From assembly GCA_013407085.1 (NCBI GenBank), contig JACCGJ010014378.1, positions 62,001-126,000 on the forward strand: DNA of 64,000 nucleotides, read 5' to 3'. The DNA is from Atriophallophorus winterbourni. Taxonomy: Eukaryota; Platyhelminthes; Trematoda; Plagiorchiida; Microphallidae. Position 1 is the stretch's first letter; each line of letters opens with the position of its first letter. The position numbers and the translations under genes were made by a program. This document shows, one piece after another, positions 24,906 to 37,199 of the stretch. The notes under the pieces are model-generated. The model ran no database searches. It was not told the origin of the DNA and was given only the letters and a program-made list of their open reading frames with translations.

Positions 24906-26799
24906 TCGATCTTTTTCAATGCTTACAGAAAAATAACACATTGTTAATTGGCGCAATTTGGAGTCAGAATATAAAATAAATGGTAAATAACGCAATCACT
25001 ATGTGGCCACATTTCCAAAACTTCCACTCCATACAAAATCTTGAAAAAATTGATAAAATTCACAAAGCATGCGACTGGTTATCGAAAGTAGCACTACGTA
25101 AGAAAGAAGTCATCAACTTTTACAGTTTAACTTATTAGAAACATATTGGAAATCTTTAAATTGTGCTTACCACAATGTCAAACGAGTTTAATGATATGTT
25201 TTTGAGTCGCGTACGTCTGACGAATGACGAAAACCGTACTAATAAACTTTCGGGCATCGGGTATGATTTTACAGTATCCTGTGCTGCTTGGTTAGGGCCT
25301 TTAGTTCAAACTTAATTCTATCTCGTTATGATTGCAAAATAAACTATCAATTGCAATGGCATCCTATTGTTTCAACAACTTCATAGGTGCGGAAGCATGA
25401 CCAATAACAAAAGGTTCATACATTTCAGGGACTAAATGAATATTCTCATTATCTGCCTACCTTCGTCAAAACAGCAACAACAACCACAACAAGTGGTTAA
25501 CCAAGTGGTTGCCTTGGACCTGCCAACAGTACCCAACAAGCACAACTTGTTTAGAGCTTCCTTAGTTTATGAACAATCGATTTGACGGGTATCAATTAAG
25601 CAACTCACGAAGCGAAAAAAGATATAGGTCGAATGACAATAGAGAATCTACTTAGTAAGATGTGACTTTAGACAGCACAAAACAAGTCTATCAGTAAGGT
25701 GGTGTTCAAACTGAAATCAGCCAACGTGTCAATAAAGTCCCACCATGTGCACCAAAACCTCAGATTCTGACGATGTAGTTGTAGCTGAGAAGAATGTATT
25801 GCAATCGCTTCAGGTTAATAAATGATAGAATAAACCGGTGTTTTATTACGGCGTGTCTTCCATAAGACGTGATTTCGAGAGAGATTTGTCTGTGCGTAGA
25901 GAACAGATGCTGTTGTAAAATTATCACTGGTCAGGCAACTACTCGAATTAGCCAACCAACCGCGAAAAGAATTCTGAATCTTTTGGCTTCAGTTATTCGA
26001 ACGCAGAGGTTACTTTACGTGGTTAAGCAACTACGAATTGAAAGTCCACAGCCAATGGTCTCATCTTGGAGGATGGATTATACAACCAAATTGGTTGAAC
26101 AAAAGCGAGCTTCTAGACCAGTTTTTGCATTTTCGACTAACTCAGATCAAGTTGTTTGAACTTTACATAAGATCTGTTAGCGCCAACTAGTCTCAAAAAT
26201 GTGCATGTATTTTGAGAAGATGGCGTCATATAAAATAAAGAGATTAATAACCTGAACACACCGAATATACTTTACAGAAGAAAGAAACTCGACGTTACTC
26301 AATCACACATTGGAATCATGTGCCTAATTTTAAATTACAAGCAAATACAAATTTGTGCCACTGCCGCTTTTACGTTCGAAAGAAGTTAACTTAATGCTTT
26401 CACACTTTCAAATGAGGCAGTTACAATATGCCACTACTTCGAAGGTAATAGCTGCTTATTCATCATCGACTGAAAGCAATCGGTTCTACCCCTCAACATC
26501 GATAATTGACGCGGCGTGCAACGTTGTAGAACTAATTTTACATTTAGATGAAACATGTTCGTTGTCTGAATTGAATGTTCCTACAAAGTTGAAAACATGG
26601 TATTTCAAATTGCTTGAACAGAAGGTGCAACCTGGGATTTTTTCCATTATTTAACGACCCGATTCAAATTGTATTGTGTAATTTCGACTCACAAGCGTTA
26701 GTAGACAACTAACGAAACTGAAAACAGAAAAATTAATAATCGCTGGATGCGGAGTTAGTGAGGAAGTGTTTTTCGAAAATGAAGTTTGGTAGTAATTGA

Positions 26800-26975
26800 T
26801 TGGAATATGTTTGGGACCGATCATGTATTCATAATGGAAAGAGTGTAAATGTTAAGATGCAGGTTTTGGGTAACGTTTTACTTTTGACACAGAACCCTCG
26901 TCGTATTACCTGTCCTGACTATCACCCTTGGTCTGACGAAGATTCTGTGTTAGAATCTTGTTGTTTTGTCCTCAA
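26800..26975. repeat. Rearranged PLE pLTR fragment (inverted halves)
   Basis: Bases 26800-26905 match the reverse complement of the PLE pLTR (GGAATATGTTTGGGACCGAT, GGGTAACGTTTTAC). Bases 26910-26960 match it in direct orientation (CCTGTCCTGACTATCACCCT, CTGACGAAG, TTCTGTGT). The two halves therefore face each other. The direct half keeps a hammerhead-like CTGACGA (26933-26939), but the GAAA box is lost. Confidence 0.65.
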
Positions 26976-26988
26976 ACTGTCAATACTG

Positions 26989-27229
26989 TTAACCCTTAAC
27001 TGCCCAATTTAATTTCTAGGCTGAATACGCTACGCATCCATCTCTCGCAAACTCTCGATGCACACTGGCGTTATAAGCTGGATGACTGCTGTATCTCTGT
27101 ATCAAACTGGTACTAGACTTGTATTGAACAAGTAAAAACACAAAGGAAACGATTTGAACCGATCACTGTTTATTTGTACAACTTTTAATTAGCGTACCGA
27201 ATTCGGAACTGTGGGCAGTAAAGGGTTAA
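26989..27229. mobile_element. piggyBac-type MITE with TTAA target duplications
   Basis: A 233-bp element (26993-27225) is flanked on both sides by TTAA. Its terminal inverted repeats are CCCTTAACTGCCCA and TGGGCAGTAAAGGG (13 of 14 paired). The subterminal ACCGAATTCGG also occurs near the right end of the larger piggyBac element at 49348-50936, which suggests the same transposase family moved it. It encodes no protein. The clean TTAA sites suggest fairly recent movement. Confidence 0.88.
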
Positions 27230-27243
27230 TTGGCAATCCGTTG

Positions 27244-27372
27244 TATATGGTAGTTTATAGTATAGTATAGTATAGTATATAATATATATATAATATATAA
27301 TATAATATATATATATATAGTAATATATAGTATATTTATATATTTATATATATAATAATATATAGTATATTT
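27244..27372. repeat. (TATAG)n / (TA)n low-complexity tract
   Basis: Tandem TATAG units grade into TA-rich repeats immediately beside the MITE's right TTAA. Confidence 0.95.
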
Positions 27373-27374
27373 CA

Positions 27375-28240
27375 AAGCTCGACTTTTGTTATGAAGGAGG
27401 TGTTTGACATGCAATACAAATCGTTTCATAATATTCGAGTTTTTGTGTTCCGGCTCAGCGCATGTAACGCTAAGAGTGAACACGTCGGATAAATCAGAAA
27501 TAAATTAACATCGAACGTTAGAGGTAAAATTTCGGAAAGTTATTTTTTGTTAAATTTGCGACGCAATTATCCTCAAATCAGAGCTGCCTCGTGTATCGGA
27601 TAACGAATTCACCAAATTAAATTTGTTTGCATGTAAAATACCCGATTCGGTAAATCTTCGCGAATCGAAATCTATAATAAGAAACAAGGTTTGACTGCAT
27701 TCAATCAACACATTCTCATTAGAAGAAAATTTGAATTAACAAAAACGATATATTTGCATTTAAAATTGTTTTACAACAAAATTACACATTAGAAAGTCAA
27801 TTCAACCAAAAATAAAACAAACTTTTTCAGCTTTGTAATTGCTACAAGACAAGCTATGCCAGTAAAATATTGTTCCCTCAACCTGTGAATCATAGTCTAC
27901 CGCATAGTTTAATTCAAACTTCGGTTGACCATAGCTTAAGTAAATGGTTGATATGCGTGGCCAATTTAGATAAAATGAGTTTATAGGAATTTGGATAGTC
28001 CCTTTACTGAACATACATAACACAGGTATTCTTTAATGAGAATAATGATACAACCTAAATTTATGGCTTCTGTTTAATAAAATGTGTTTATTGTAGTTTT
28101 TAACCTAATTCGTTTTATTACAACCATGGATGTATATCAGAAGTACACGATGGCCTCGCGCTCCATTTCGCCTGACATTATGGATTCCTTCGAAAGCTAT
28201 GCTGCTTTGGAGGTGAAAATCTTAACATTACTGTTGGTAT
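27375..28240. other. No gene recognised; one exon-like stretch
   Basis: Mostly AT-rich. At about 28142-28212 an AG acceptor-like site is followed by a short frame (KYTMASRSISPDIMDSFESY) and then a GTGAAA donor-like site. Its G/C-ending codons are unlike the surroundings. I cannot assign it to any gene. Confidence 0.35.
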
Positions 28241-29265
28241 CGTATACTTTCAGTCACGATAAGCTCCGCCAATTTAGCGACGATATAAAGTGTGGTCGAA
28301 GATAAATGATCCGAAAGACAGCGAACTGCTCCAGAAGGATCGGAACAACCTCCACATTTGGTCCCTAAAAATGGCTTATTTTTAATGTCCAAAAGTTTCA
28401 TATTTTAGACTTTTGAAAATATGTGGAGTTCCAGTATTTTCGTGGTACACAGCCTCTCGTGGACCATGGAACAAAAGGATTTAGGTGCGTTAGTAAGCAA
28501 CACCACTACAACTCCGTCTATCGCAAAACATCACAGAAATGGTCACTCCTATAGATAATTTTCGGTAGGTTCTCAAAACAGATAATTCCCTGTATTATAA
28601 ATACGTACATCAGACCCACGATGGAATATGCAGTTCAATTATGGTCGCCATGGCTTAAAATAGATGCTGTGACTTTGCAAAGAATATACCATCGAGCTAC
28701 GAAACTTGTCGCCAGACTCAGTCGGAAACCATACAATGAGCAAATCAAAACCCTGAATTTATTCGATTATCCACGTCGTCAACTTCGGGGATATTTGATT
28801 TTGGTTTACGTTATTTTGAATACCGCAAATCACCCTCTACAATGCTTGTTATTGTAGGGGCTTGCGTAAGACAAAAGCTCACAGATTTATTCTAACTGTC
28901 TCTCACTCACGACTCAACTGTAGACGACATTTTTTTGCCGTGCGAGTTCGTTTTAGATGGAACAATCTACCCTATTTTGTTCTAAACTCACCAAATCAGC
29001 TGATGTTCATGAGAAGTCTTGATGCCTTTTTGACCCTAAACACGTGCATCGAAGGTTACTATACATCTTGACTCCATGCATCTACATTTGTCGTCCAACC
29101 AATCGAAAATAATAATTTCTGCTCTTTGGATTTTTACCTTATTCTTGAACTGCACAGTAAGCAAACAAATCCCATTTTTCCTTGTTATATAATTCGTAGT
29201 TCTCATATTATTCTGGGTTTTTTGTAAAGCTTTATGCTTTTTAGACCATTAACATTGAAATGAAT
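28240..29265 (+). pseudogene. CR1-like LINE, 3' half (subfamily K)
   Basis: It starts at the catalytic box (QFSDDIK, normally FADDIK), passes through degraded thumb sequence, and gives MEYAVQLWSPWLKIDAVTLQ (28621), RIYHRATKLVARL and, after a frameshift near 28858, SRLNCRRHFFAVRVRFRWNN. The 3' end (about 29220-29265) has the TTTGTAAAGCTTTATGCTTT, TTAGACCATTAA, GAATTGAAT signature shared by subfamily K. Nothing 5' of the RT palm survives. Confidence 0.85.
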
Positions 29266-29269
29266 TGAA

Positions 29270-30035
29270 TACCGTAAGTGAGATCACCGGTCGATGGTTT
29301 ACATGTGTGATCAGGTATAACGTTTGCCGATAGGTAAAGGCAACCTTGATTTTTACAACAGTGTTCTTTCTCTCACTGAGACTGCGACTGAACAAGCGTA
29401 TGAGAAAAACAGTCAAACAATTGCGCTGTCTACCGGCACCTGAATTTAGCTGCATTATTGCATGTTTTCAAACGATAGCCAACACAAATCTAATGATTTT
29501 GATGGCGTTTGTATTTTTTGTTATAACGAATGTTGGATGCATTGGACTTATTCCAGCTGTTACGATTTGAATGAAATCTAAATTAATTAATTAAAAATGT
29601 TCCGAAGGAATTATTAAACTCATCACTCAGGCAAAAATAAATATTATGGTTAATGCTGGCCGTACGAATAAAAAACCACCACCCCTGGATTTTATTCGGA
29701 ATTTATTTTTCACATATTTATACAGAATAACCACATAAAGGTTTTAGTGTATATCATTTGCCCTTATCTTCAATAAAGCAACCTTGACGCACTAATTGAT
29801 AAGGAGTGAATAAATTTCACCCAATACTCTAGCAATCGAGCACACTTTTGCATAGTTTAATTTTATGGTTGCTAAAAAGCTTCGTTTCTTAGCCATAAAA
29901 CTTGATTACTAATTAGCTGCTAAAAGTCAGTGTTAATCTGCACTTTTAGCCGGTTAAGCTCATAACTTCATTGAAAGTAAGCTTGAATTTTTGTGCTGAC
30001 CTGGATAATTTATCGTCTTATGACTATCCACAATG
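29270..30035. other. No gene; first copy of a direct repeat
   Basis: Bases 29867-30035 are repeated at 30436-30608 (GGTTGCTAAAA, then CACTTTTA-CCGGTTAA, then AATAATTTATCG-like blocks), at about 70% identity by eye. No coding region is seen. Confidence 0.5.
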
Positions 30036-30039
30036 TGTC

Positions 30040-30370
30040 TGATACGTCTTGGATGAAGAGCATTGGGCTTCCGTATACCATATGTATACCATCATTTTTG
30101 TCTTGACAGTCAGCTTACGCTTGCACCAGATATGAGAGGTCAAACAAGACAAGATGTCAGCTGCGCAGCTAAACCAACTTTCCATCCCGGTGTCGAACGA
30201 AAGATTATTCGCAATGGTTGATCCAAGATATGTGAAATGATGTACTGGTTCAAGCTGATAGTTTCCAAAAACATGATCGGAGACGATATAATCCGTTGAT
30301 CAAGGATTTCAGTCTTGTTCATGCTTATTGTCAACCAATCATCAGCAACGTGTGCTCACCAATTGATTGA
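30040..30370 (-). pseudogene. RTE-like LINE RT C-terminal fragment
   Basis: The minus frame includes MTISMNKTEILDQRIISSPI, resembling the SxxKTEVL segment after the RT catalytic box. AQLTSCL follows, then a degraded KMMVYTAV-like stretch. It lies between two direct repeats (29867-30035 and 30436-30608). Confidence 0.6.
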
Positions 30371-30435
30371 TATTTCAAATATTTCACTCAATACCGTAAC
30401 ATTTAAGCCCATTTTTATTACATATTTGCACTCTA

Positions 30436-30608
30436 CGGTTGCTAAAAGTTTATTCGTTTCTTATTAGCCATTAAACTTGAATAGCGATTAACTGCTGGGT
30501 GTTACATAATTGATGCACTTTTAACCGGTTAACATTATAATTAAAGCCGAGCGTGTGTGTTTACACTGGCCTCAATAATTTATCGCCTCCTGACTGCTCA
30601 CGAGTTAT
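30436..30608. repeat. Second copy of the 170-bp direct repeat
   Basis: It repeats 29867-30035 with divergence and flanks the RTE-like fragment. Confidence 0.55.
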
Positions 30609-30869
30609 TTTAATTTGTATAATCACAAGGCTCGTTGTTCAACAATAGGAGTGATGATAACAATGCACTTGAAACGGAATCGAGTCGTCATAGGCATAAT
30701 ATATTTTCACGTATATAATTTTGTATCTATATTCCGACCCCTTGGTTTTTGTAAAGTTATGGGCTTTTCAGCCATAAATCTCAAATCTTGAATCAATAAC
30801 ACAAGGAAAATATCTAAAGCTAATGGACTAGTTTCCATTATGTCAATGAAATAACGGAATTTTTCGATG

Positions 30870-31825
30870 TAACATTTTGTTAGTTGCGGACGACGTAAAG
30901 CTATCTAGTTGCATCCGTAGCCCGGAGACTGTTTGCTATCACAAAAAGATCTTGATACGCTTCACAATTGGTCGTTGAAGAACAAACTGCCGTTCAATAA
31001 ACGCAGGCTCATGGATGTGGGGAATCGAGTAGAGTTCACATATCATATAGGTTTGTATGTCCTTGAAAATTGCAGTGAAGAAAAAGACTTGGGTGTCTGG
31101 GTATGCTCCAGTTTAAAAACCTCACTTCAAACTAACACTACTTTTACAAAGGCAACACGTGCCCTCAATCTACTCAAACGGGTATTTAGGAAATTTTCGC
31201 CCAAGATATTCCCAAGGATCATGAATACATGCATAAGACTAGTCATGGAATACGGCGTGCAGTCATGGTCTCCGTGGCTCAAGAAGGATGTAGAAATTAA
31301 GCAGCGAATTTATCACACCTTAACAAAACTAGTTCTCCTCATCCGAAACAAGCCTTATAAAAATGGACAGCTCAACTGAAACTGTTCGACTTTCCCTATC
31401 GACAATTAGAGGAGACCTTATCCTAATTTCCAAAATTTTCCATTTCCAAAACCATTCTTTACAAGGCCTATTCACGTGAAGGGATACGAGCAATTATCGG
31501 GCCCACGAATATACGCTGGTGGCACCCCATCCCCCCTAAATTTTAGACGGTATTTTCATTCTGTCCGTGTCTGTTTTACTTTTTCAAGATTCAAGAAAAA
31601 GTAAAACAGTTTACCTTTTAGCATTGCTCATTTCACAAGCTTGTATGAATATAAAACGATATTAGACGAATTTTTATTGAATTATTCGTGTCCTGAATAT
31701 TTATATACTGCTTAATCTAATTGACTATCTTGTTTTATACACTTACATTTTAATATTTGCCATCCAATGGCTGTTGTTAAGCTCGTTGCTTTTTAGACCA
31801 TAAAAACCTTGAATTACTTGAATTA
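30870..31825 (+). pseudogene. CR1-like LINE, 3' third (subfamily K)
   Basis: A 148-codon frame (30933-31379) reads LDTLHNWSLKNKLPFNKRRL, EEKDLGVWVCSSLKTS and MEYGVQSWSPWLKKDVEIKQ, the region from just after the FADD box through the C-terminal domain. It is broken near 31380, and the rest continues in other frames. The 3' end near 31780-31825 has GCTTTTTAGACCATAAAAAC then CTTGAATTACTTGAATTAC simple repeats. Confidence 0.85.
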
Positions 31826-33080
31826 CCTCGAATTAAATTTTAAACGAAACCTTGTCTCAATCGAAAATCATTCGTTGCTGACACTGTAAACAGTCCGCGT
31901 TTGTCGTAACTAGAAGCTAAACTAGATCCTCGAAAAAATTAGAAGTAAAAGAGCACCCTACTTCATACACCAAAGCAACTAACCGCAAATGAATTTGTAT
32001 GGGTAAATGGTCACACACTGGTTACATTGAGACTAATCGTTTTTAGGCACTTATCTTGATGCTTGAATTGTAACGATCCCACCAAGTAGTAAATAACTAC
32101 TTTGCATCAGATACCAGAATTTAATGTCCATTTTGCTATCAACGTCTCGTAACAATCACTGAATCATTCCATCACGCTTGCGTAAGAATATCGGCAGTGA
32201 ATCACGTATACGGTTACACACCTGCTGATAATAAATCCGCAACAGGTGTTTATTCCAATTTCAGAAACTACTGTGCGTCATTTAATCGAAAATTTGCAGG
32301 AAAACTGAGCGCTTTGGAGGCGAATCCCGATGTCCCGGTTATTTACCAGTTCATTTAGCTCTTCAAACTTGACGCTGAAATTGTGTGGTCGGTTAAAATG
32401 GAGGGCTTGAGAGACAATTCAAGATTTTCTGAAACGTGACAGCTATAATATTAAGCTTAGATTACACTCAGATGTTACAAGAAAGGTGTAACATGCACCA
32501 TGTTCGCTAGATCTATTTCAATAAACTGAACGCATAATTACTTGAATTGAAAAGATTTTAATGCATCGACCTGCGGCATGACACAAGACATTATCAAATA
32601 ACAATAGCTTTATTCGTTATTACATGCAAGTTCAGATTTTTCGTGATTTTCCCATATCGGATCAAAGCGCGTAACGCTGTTAGTACGTTGCAACTTCTCA
32701 ATGGGATTAACGTCATCGGAAGGATTTTATTTTTCTCCATCGACTGGTTATATTTTTCAACATCGTGCGATTAACTACCGAAGTGTATCGCCAGATTCAA
32801 TTCTGATTTTGCTCTTATTAGTGATCGCTCGACAGAACCACTGCTTGTGCGCACACTACTGAAAAGTGCTGCTTACAACCCTAACTTGATGACCCCATCA
32901 AGAAAACAAATCACATCAGGCTGCATGTGAACGGTTTGTCAGAAGGCGGTAAGCCCCAAGGCGAGGTCTGTCACGTGTTACGCTTGTTTGTCAAAAGTGC
33001 ACACAAAAAGCGACATATTGCTGACCTCAGATTTGGTAGCAATAATTAATGATATATTTGTCCCCGTGTTTGTTACTTTT
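31826..33080. other. No gene recognised
   Basis: AT-rich intron sequence between two LINE copies. No motif or repeat was identified. Confidence 0.5.
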
Positions 33081-33082
33081 GA

Positions 33083-34105
33083 CAGGTTCGTACGTACAAA
33101 CTAACACTGACATCCCCGAAGGTGAAAACTCCTGAGAGTGAAATTGATGCGCGTCTAAATGGACTAGAATCCGGTATACGAAAATTGAATGAACTGATAA
33201 AGAACGTCATAAAGGTCCATTGTTGCCAGACTTAGAGGCACGCGCCAAAGAGCAGACAGAAAATGAGTCATACTCAAACAGGCCAACATTTGCCCAGATA
33301 ATCGTGAAGATGGTGACTAAAGCGGGTAAGAGTTTGCCGGAATCAATGACTCCTCCAATTCGCCGAAACGGAAAAGGACTCAGCAAAACTATTTCTAAAA
33401 AGACGGAGTCATGATATAAATCAAAATCCACAGGTGCAAACCTTTGTGTTATATGTACCAACGTGGCCGAGTCACGGGAAACGCTATTCGAAGCTAAGCA
33501 AAAACATGACTTAGTAAAGTGGCATAAACTCCGTAGTCAAATGGGACTGGATACAGTAACTTCCTCGTCAATTGTTCGGCTTAACTGCCACCTGAATTCT
33601 CCTCACAAGAATCATCCTCGCCTTTTACAAATAACGCTGCAATTCGCAAACGAAGTGCTGATCTACCATGGTGGGAGCGAAAGTTGTCGAAGAAATTTCG
33701 AGCAGAAAATCACCCAAGAAGTATTATACTTCTAGGCTTTCCGGAAAATGCTGCTGACATACCTTCTCAAGAAAAGTCTGAGCACGATCACAAACAGTGG
33801 AAATACCTAGCCGAAACAATCGGTATTAAAAAACATTCCTGTGGATACTTTTAGGATACCGCGGTCTGCCAACTATAAAGAGCAATGTCATAGCCCTTTA
33901 AAATTAGGCATCTTGACAACCGAAATGACCGATAGTATCAAACGTGAATGGAAAGCTAGTAGAAGAAACCTACCCAAAAACGTCAAGTTGAGCTTGCCCA
34001 GGATAATAGCCGGAAACAAGCAAACGGATAGTTCCGATACACCAACGATTAGTGATGCGGTTCAATCTGAATATCAGGCGATAACTCCAAAAACTTGAGC
34101 ATTCC
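33083..34105 (+). pseudogene. CR1-like LINE ORF1 (broken)
   Basis: Three adjacent frames carry an ORF1-like protein. A coiled-coil-like start (EIDARLNGLESGIRKLNE near 33140) comes first, then a basic segment, then KIIRSIILLGFPENAADIP-like text near 33720, and finally DTFRIPRSANYKEQCHSPLK and MTDSIKREWKASRRNLPKNV (33841-34098). The 'GFPE...D...RIPR...P.KL' order is that of the RNA-recognition-type ORF1p of CR1/L1-like LINEs. At least two frameshifts separate the parts. Confidence 0.75.
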
Positions 34106-34139
34106 GACTCTAACCGAGTCAGCCCATTGATAACCATTC

Positions 34140-36600
34140 ATGATTTGAATACTACAAATTTTATAAGATGTTTCTATACAAATGCGCAAAGCCTTTCGAA
34201 TAAAATGGCGGAGTTTACTGAGGCATGCTTGCACCACTCACCTGGCATTATTGCCATTGCTGAAACATGGTATTCCTCCCAATTGATTAGGACGGCGATA
34301 TCCATCACCAATATGAATTTGATAAGAAAGATCGAATGAAAAGTGGTGGTGGTTTTGCTCTTTTATTATCATAATCGCCTTCAGTGCCGTCCAATAGACA
34401 GCACAGAAATTCACCCTCTAGTACACAATTTGGTGTTCTTTAAAGCTGATGTCTGGTGAAGTTTTTATGTTTGCCGTGGTCTACCGGCCCTTCATCTACG
34501 GAATGGTACAACGAAATGTTGATCCAAGTGCTTCAGCGCCTAACTCACAATCAGCAAGCAACAATACTTATTATGGTTGATTTTAACCTGCCTAGCCTTT
34601 ATCTCAGGGACGTTCAATGCCCACAGACGCTCGAATACCGATTTAGAGAGGTACTAACTTCAGTCCCTTTATAATACTGTGCTCACGAAAGCACTCGAAT
34701 AACAAGACCACCACTCCGTCTTGGATTTGGCTTTAACATCTGAAGAAAAAGCTGTTGAAGTCCACAGGAGACCACAGCAGAACAAAAAGTGGATAGCGTT
34801 GAAACTGGCAGCGTGGATTCAGCATAAAACCAACAATACTTCTACTACTTGGCGACATTTACGTATGATACGCAACAAAGTGAGTTCACATATTCAAGAG
34901 GATAAATAAGCGCACCAATTAATGCTGCTAACAAAATGAAACGCAACACAAAGTTACCATACAAAATCATGAACGTGGAAGGAAAAATCAATCCAGGTAT
35001 TTTTGCTGTCCAGAATGGTGAAAAACTCACCGAGAACGCATTGGAAACCGCAAATGCTCTTGCAATTTATTCCTTTAAAGTGTTCGTACCAAAGGTTTCA
35101 GTGGAACGTTTTGAATACTCAGGCGACTCAGGACTTGAAACATTTGGCGAAATTTTGGTAAATCCAGAGATAGTCGCAAGTCAATTGCTCAAACAGAATG
35201 TAAAAAATACCAGGCTGTGGATGCTAACACACCAGATATCGTCAGGTTCTGTCATCCTCAGCTTTGTGAACCGCTTTCCAGCCTGTTTAACTATGTGTTG
35301 CTTAATGGAGTGGTACCAAAAGATTGGAGGTCCGGCGTGATTACACCTATCTTCAAAGGCAGCTGCCGATCTGACAATGCAAATTATTGTTCCGTCACAA
35401 TATTACCTGTTATTGATGAGGCCATGGAACGTGTAGTATCTGAAAGAATGGTTGCACACTTTGAATCACGTAATTTGTTTTCGCCAGCACACCTTTGATT
35501 TCGATCTCATCGTTCTTGCCTAACGAATCTTCTCATAGCGTTAGACGACTTGACGAAAGAGTTGGATTGAAGTTACTACGTTCACGTTTGTTAATTTGAC
35601 ATTTCTAAAGCTTTTGTCAAAGTCAATCACCATTTGCTACTTCAACAAATGATAATTCTAGGAATATGCTAACCACTTCTCTCGTGGCCATACGACTACC
35701 TGTTAGATCACAATGCACGAGTTAGGATAAACGGAGTGCTATCCAAAAAATTCGAAACCATCAGCGGATGCCCAAAATGATCCGTGCTAGACCCGCTCAT
35801 TTTCTATTATACATCAACGTTTTACCACCCCTCTCATATAATCTAATTGGTCCTGTTCAGATTGGGCGGTTATTGATGATATGACATTCAACATACGGTA
35901 AAGCAAGATGCCGCACCTTGGTAATAATGTTCCTTGGACATATCGATTTTGAACTGCAAACATGCATGGAGCTCGTTAGAAAAATGTCTTGGAATATGAA
36001 TTAGTGGAAACATTAGGAACACGATTCAATGCCAGAATACATATCGACAGGCCAGTAGATTGTTAGGTATCTTCCGAAGAATATTTGGAAGATTCTCGCT
36101 GGTAACGTTACAAAGGATAATGATACTTTTGATACACGATGTAGTTTGCGGTAGAGGTCTGGGCTCCTCGGCTGCGTAAAGGTATTCCTCTCTTTGATAA
36201 ACTCTATCACATAGCAACAAATTTAGTGATGGGTCTTCGCAATTTTTCGTACGCTGAAAAATCGCGTCGTCTGGGTCTATGCGATTTTAACCAAAGGAAG
36301 ATACGACACGATATTATTCTGACCTATAGAATTGTGTATACCGGAGGACATCCACTTAAACACTTGCTTGATGTGTGTGATGAAAAAGTGAGAAGCAGAG
36401 ATACCTTATCCCTTTACGTCCCAAGTTCCTGCATTGATTGTCAGCTGTATTCCTTTGGAATACCCTACCCCAACATGTGGTTGACTCTTCTTGTCTGGCG
36501 ATATTGAAAGCTAAATCGAACTTATACACGCAAAAGAACATTATTCGTGTGCCATACGTTTGATCTACTCCATTCGTTATCTACTATTTTTTCACATTTT
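34140..36600 (+). pseudogene. CR1-like LINE ORF2 (endonuclease + RT, broken)
   Basis: It starts with an endonuclease: CFYTNAQSLSNKMAEFTEAC, SPGIIAIAETWYSS (the Mg-binding Glu in AETW), and later ILIMVDFNLPSL (a GDFN motif with Gly changed to Val). The RT follows with VVPKDWRSGVITPIFKGSCR (35313), then motif A and B regions decayed near 35590-35800 (ASVVPLIF-like). The C-terminal domain is MGLRNFSYAEKSRRLGLCDF (36226). With the upstream ORF1 this is the most complete LINE in the window (about 3.5 kb). Many frameshifts and stops show it is inactive. It lies sense within the GALNT-like intron. Confidence 0.85.
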
Positions 36601-36644
36601 ATTCATAGCCTAATTCTGTTGTATTTTAAAGCACTAATTTTAAA

Positions 36645-37195
36645 TCATAAACATAGATTCCTTGACTGAAAATAAGTTTAGTCCAAAAATCATAAAACAC
36701 TTCAAAGCATTTTACAAGAAGGTGGATAATCTCCGGGGTGTTAAAATGGGAATGACCATGTCTACTGGCTTATTGACTACCTCTAAAGATTGTGCCAACG
36801 TTATTATGCAGCAATTCCTATCATTAATCTCGCAATTCTTGACAGACAGCAAGTTCCTGAACGAGGCGCACTCAGTTTTATTTGGACAGACTAACGTAAA
36901 CAACCAATCCTTGTAGACAATTATTTCACCACTCTATAACACACAACTGCATGGTGACTTACTCAAATTCGATCGCCAACATAGCAGATTGAACTGCCGC
37001 ACCTGCGCTTTTTCTACCCACACTGTACAATTGTGGAACATTTTATGGTTGACGTTTAAAAAAAAATTTTGACACCCATTAGGACTAGTATGTTTTGTGT
37101 TTGATAATAATCCTTGACACTATTTTATGCTAATTATTTTAATATCCAAACCGATGTACATTATTTGTGGGTCTTGTAAAGCATATCATTTTATC
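36645..37195 (+). pseudogene. LINE of subfamily N, internally deleted copy
   Basis: Bases 36662-36916 encode KVDNLRGVKMGMTMSTGLLT and TSKDCANVIMQQF, matching the RT N-terminal region at 59940-60060 (HVNDLRKVKMGIPPL). From about 36930 the sequence jumps to the 3' end of the same element (CAACATAGCAGATTGAACTG and GTGGGTCTTGTAAAGCATA, as at 62070 and 62280). About 2 kb of RT is therefore missing. It directly follows the 33-36.6 kb LINE. Confidence 0.8.
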
Positions 37196-37199
37196 ACAC

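Noticed and set aside
25869..26654. Two adjacent open frames (25869-26159 and 26355-26654)
   Set aside because: They do not match GALNT, LINE or PLE domains that I know, and have no consistent splice joins; left unannotated.
27226..27483. Tyr/Ile-rich 85-codon open frame (-)
   Set aside because: Translation of a (TATAG)n/(TA)n low-complexity tract.
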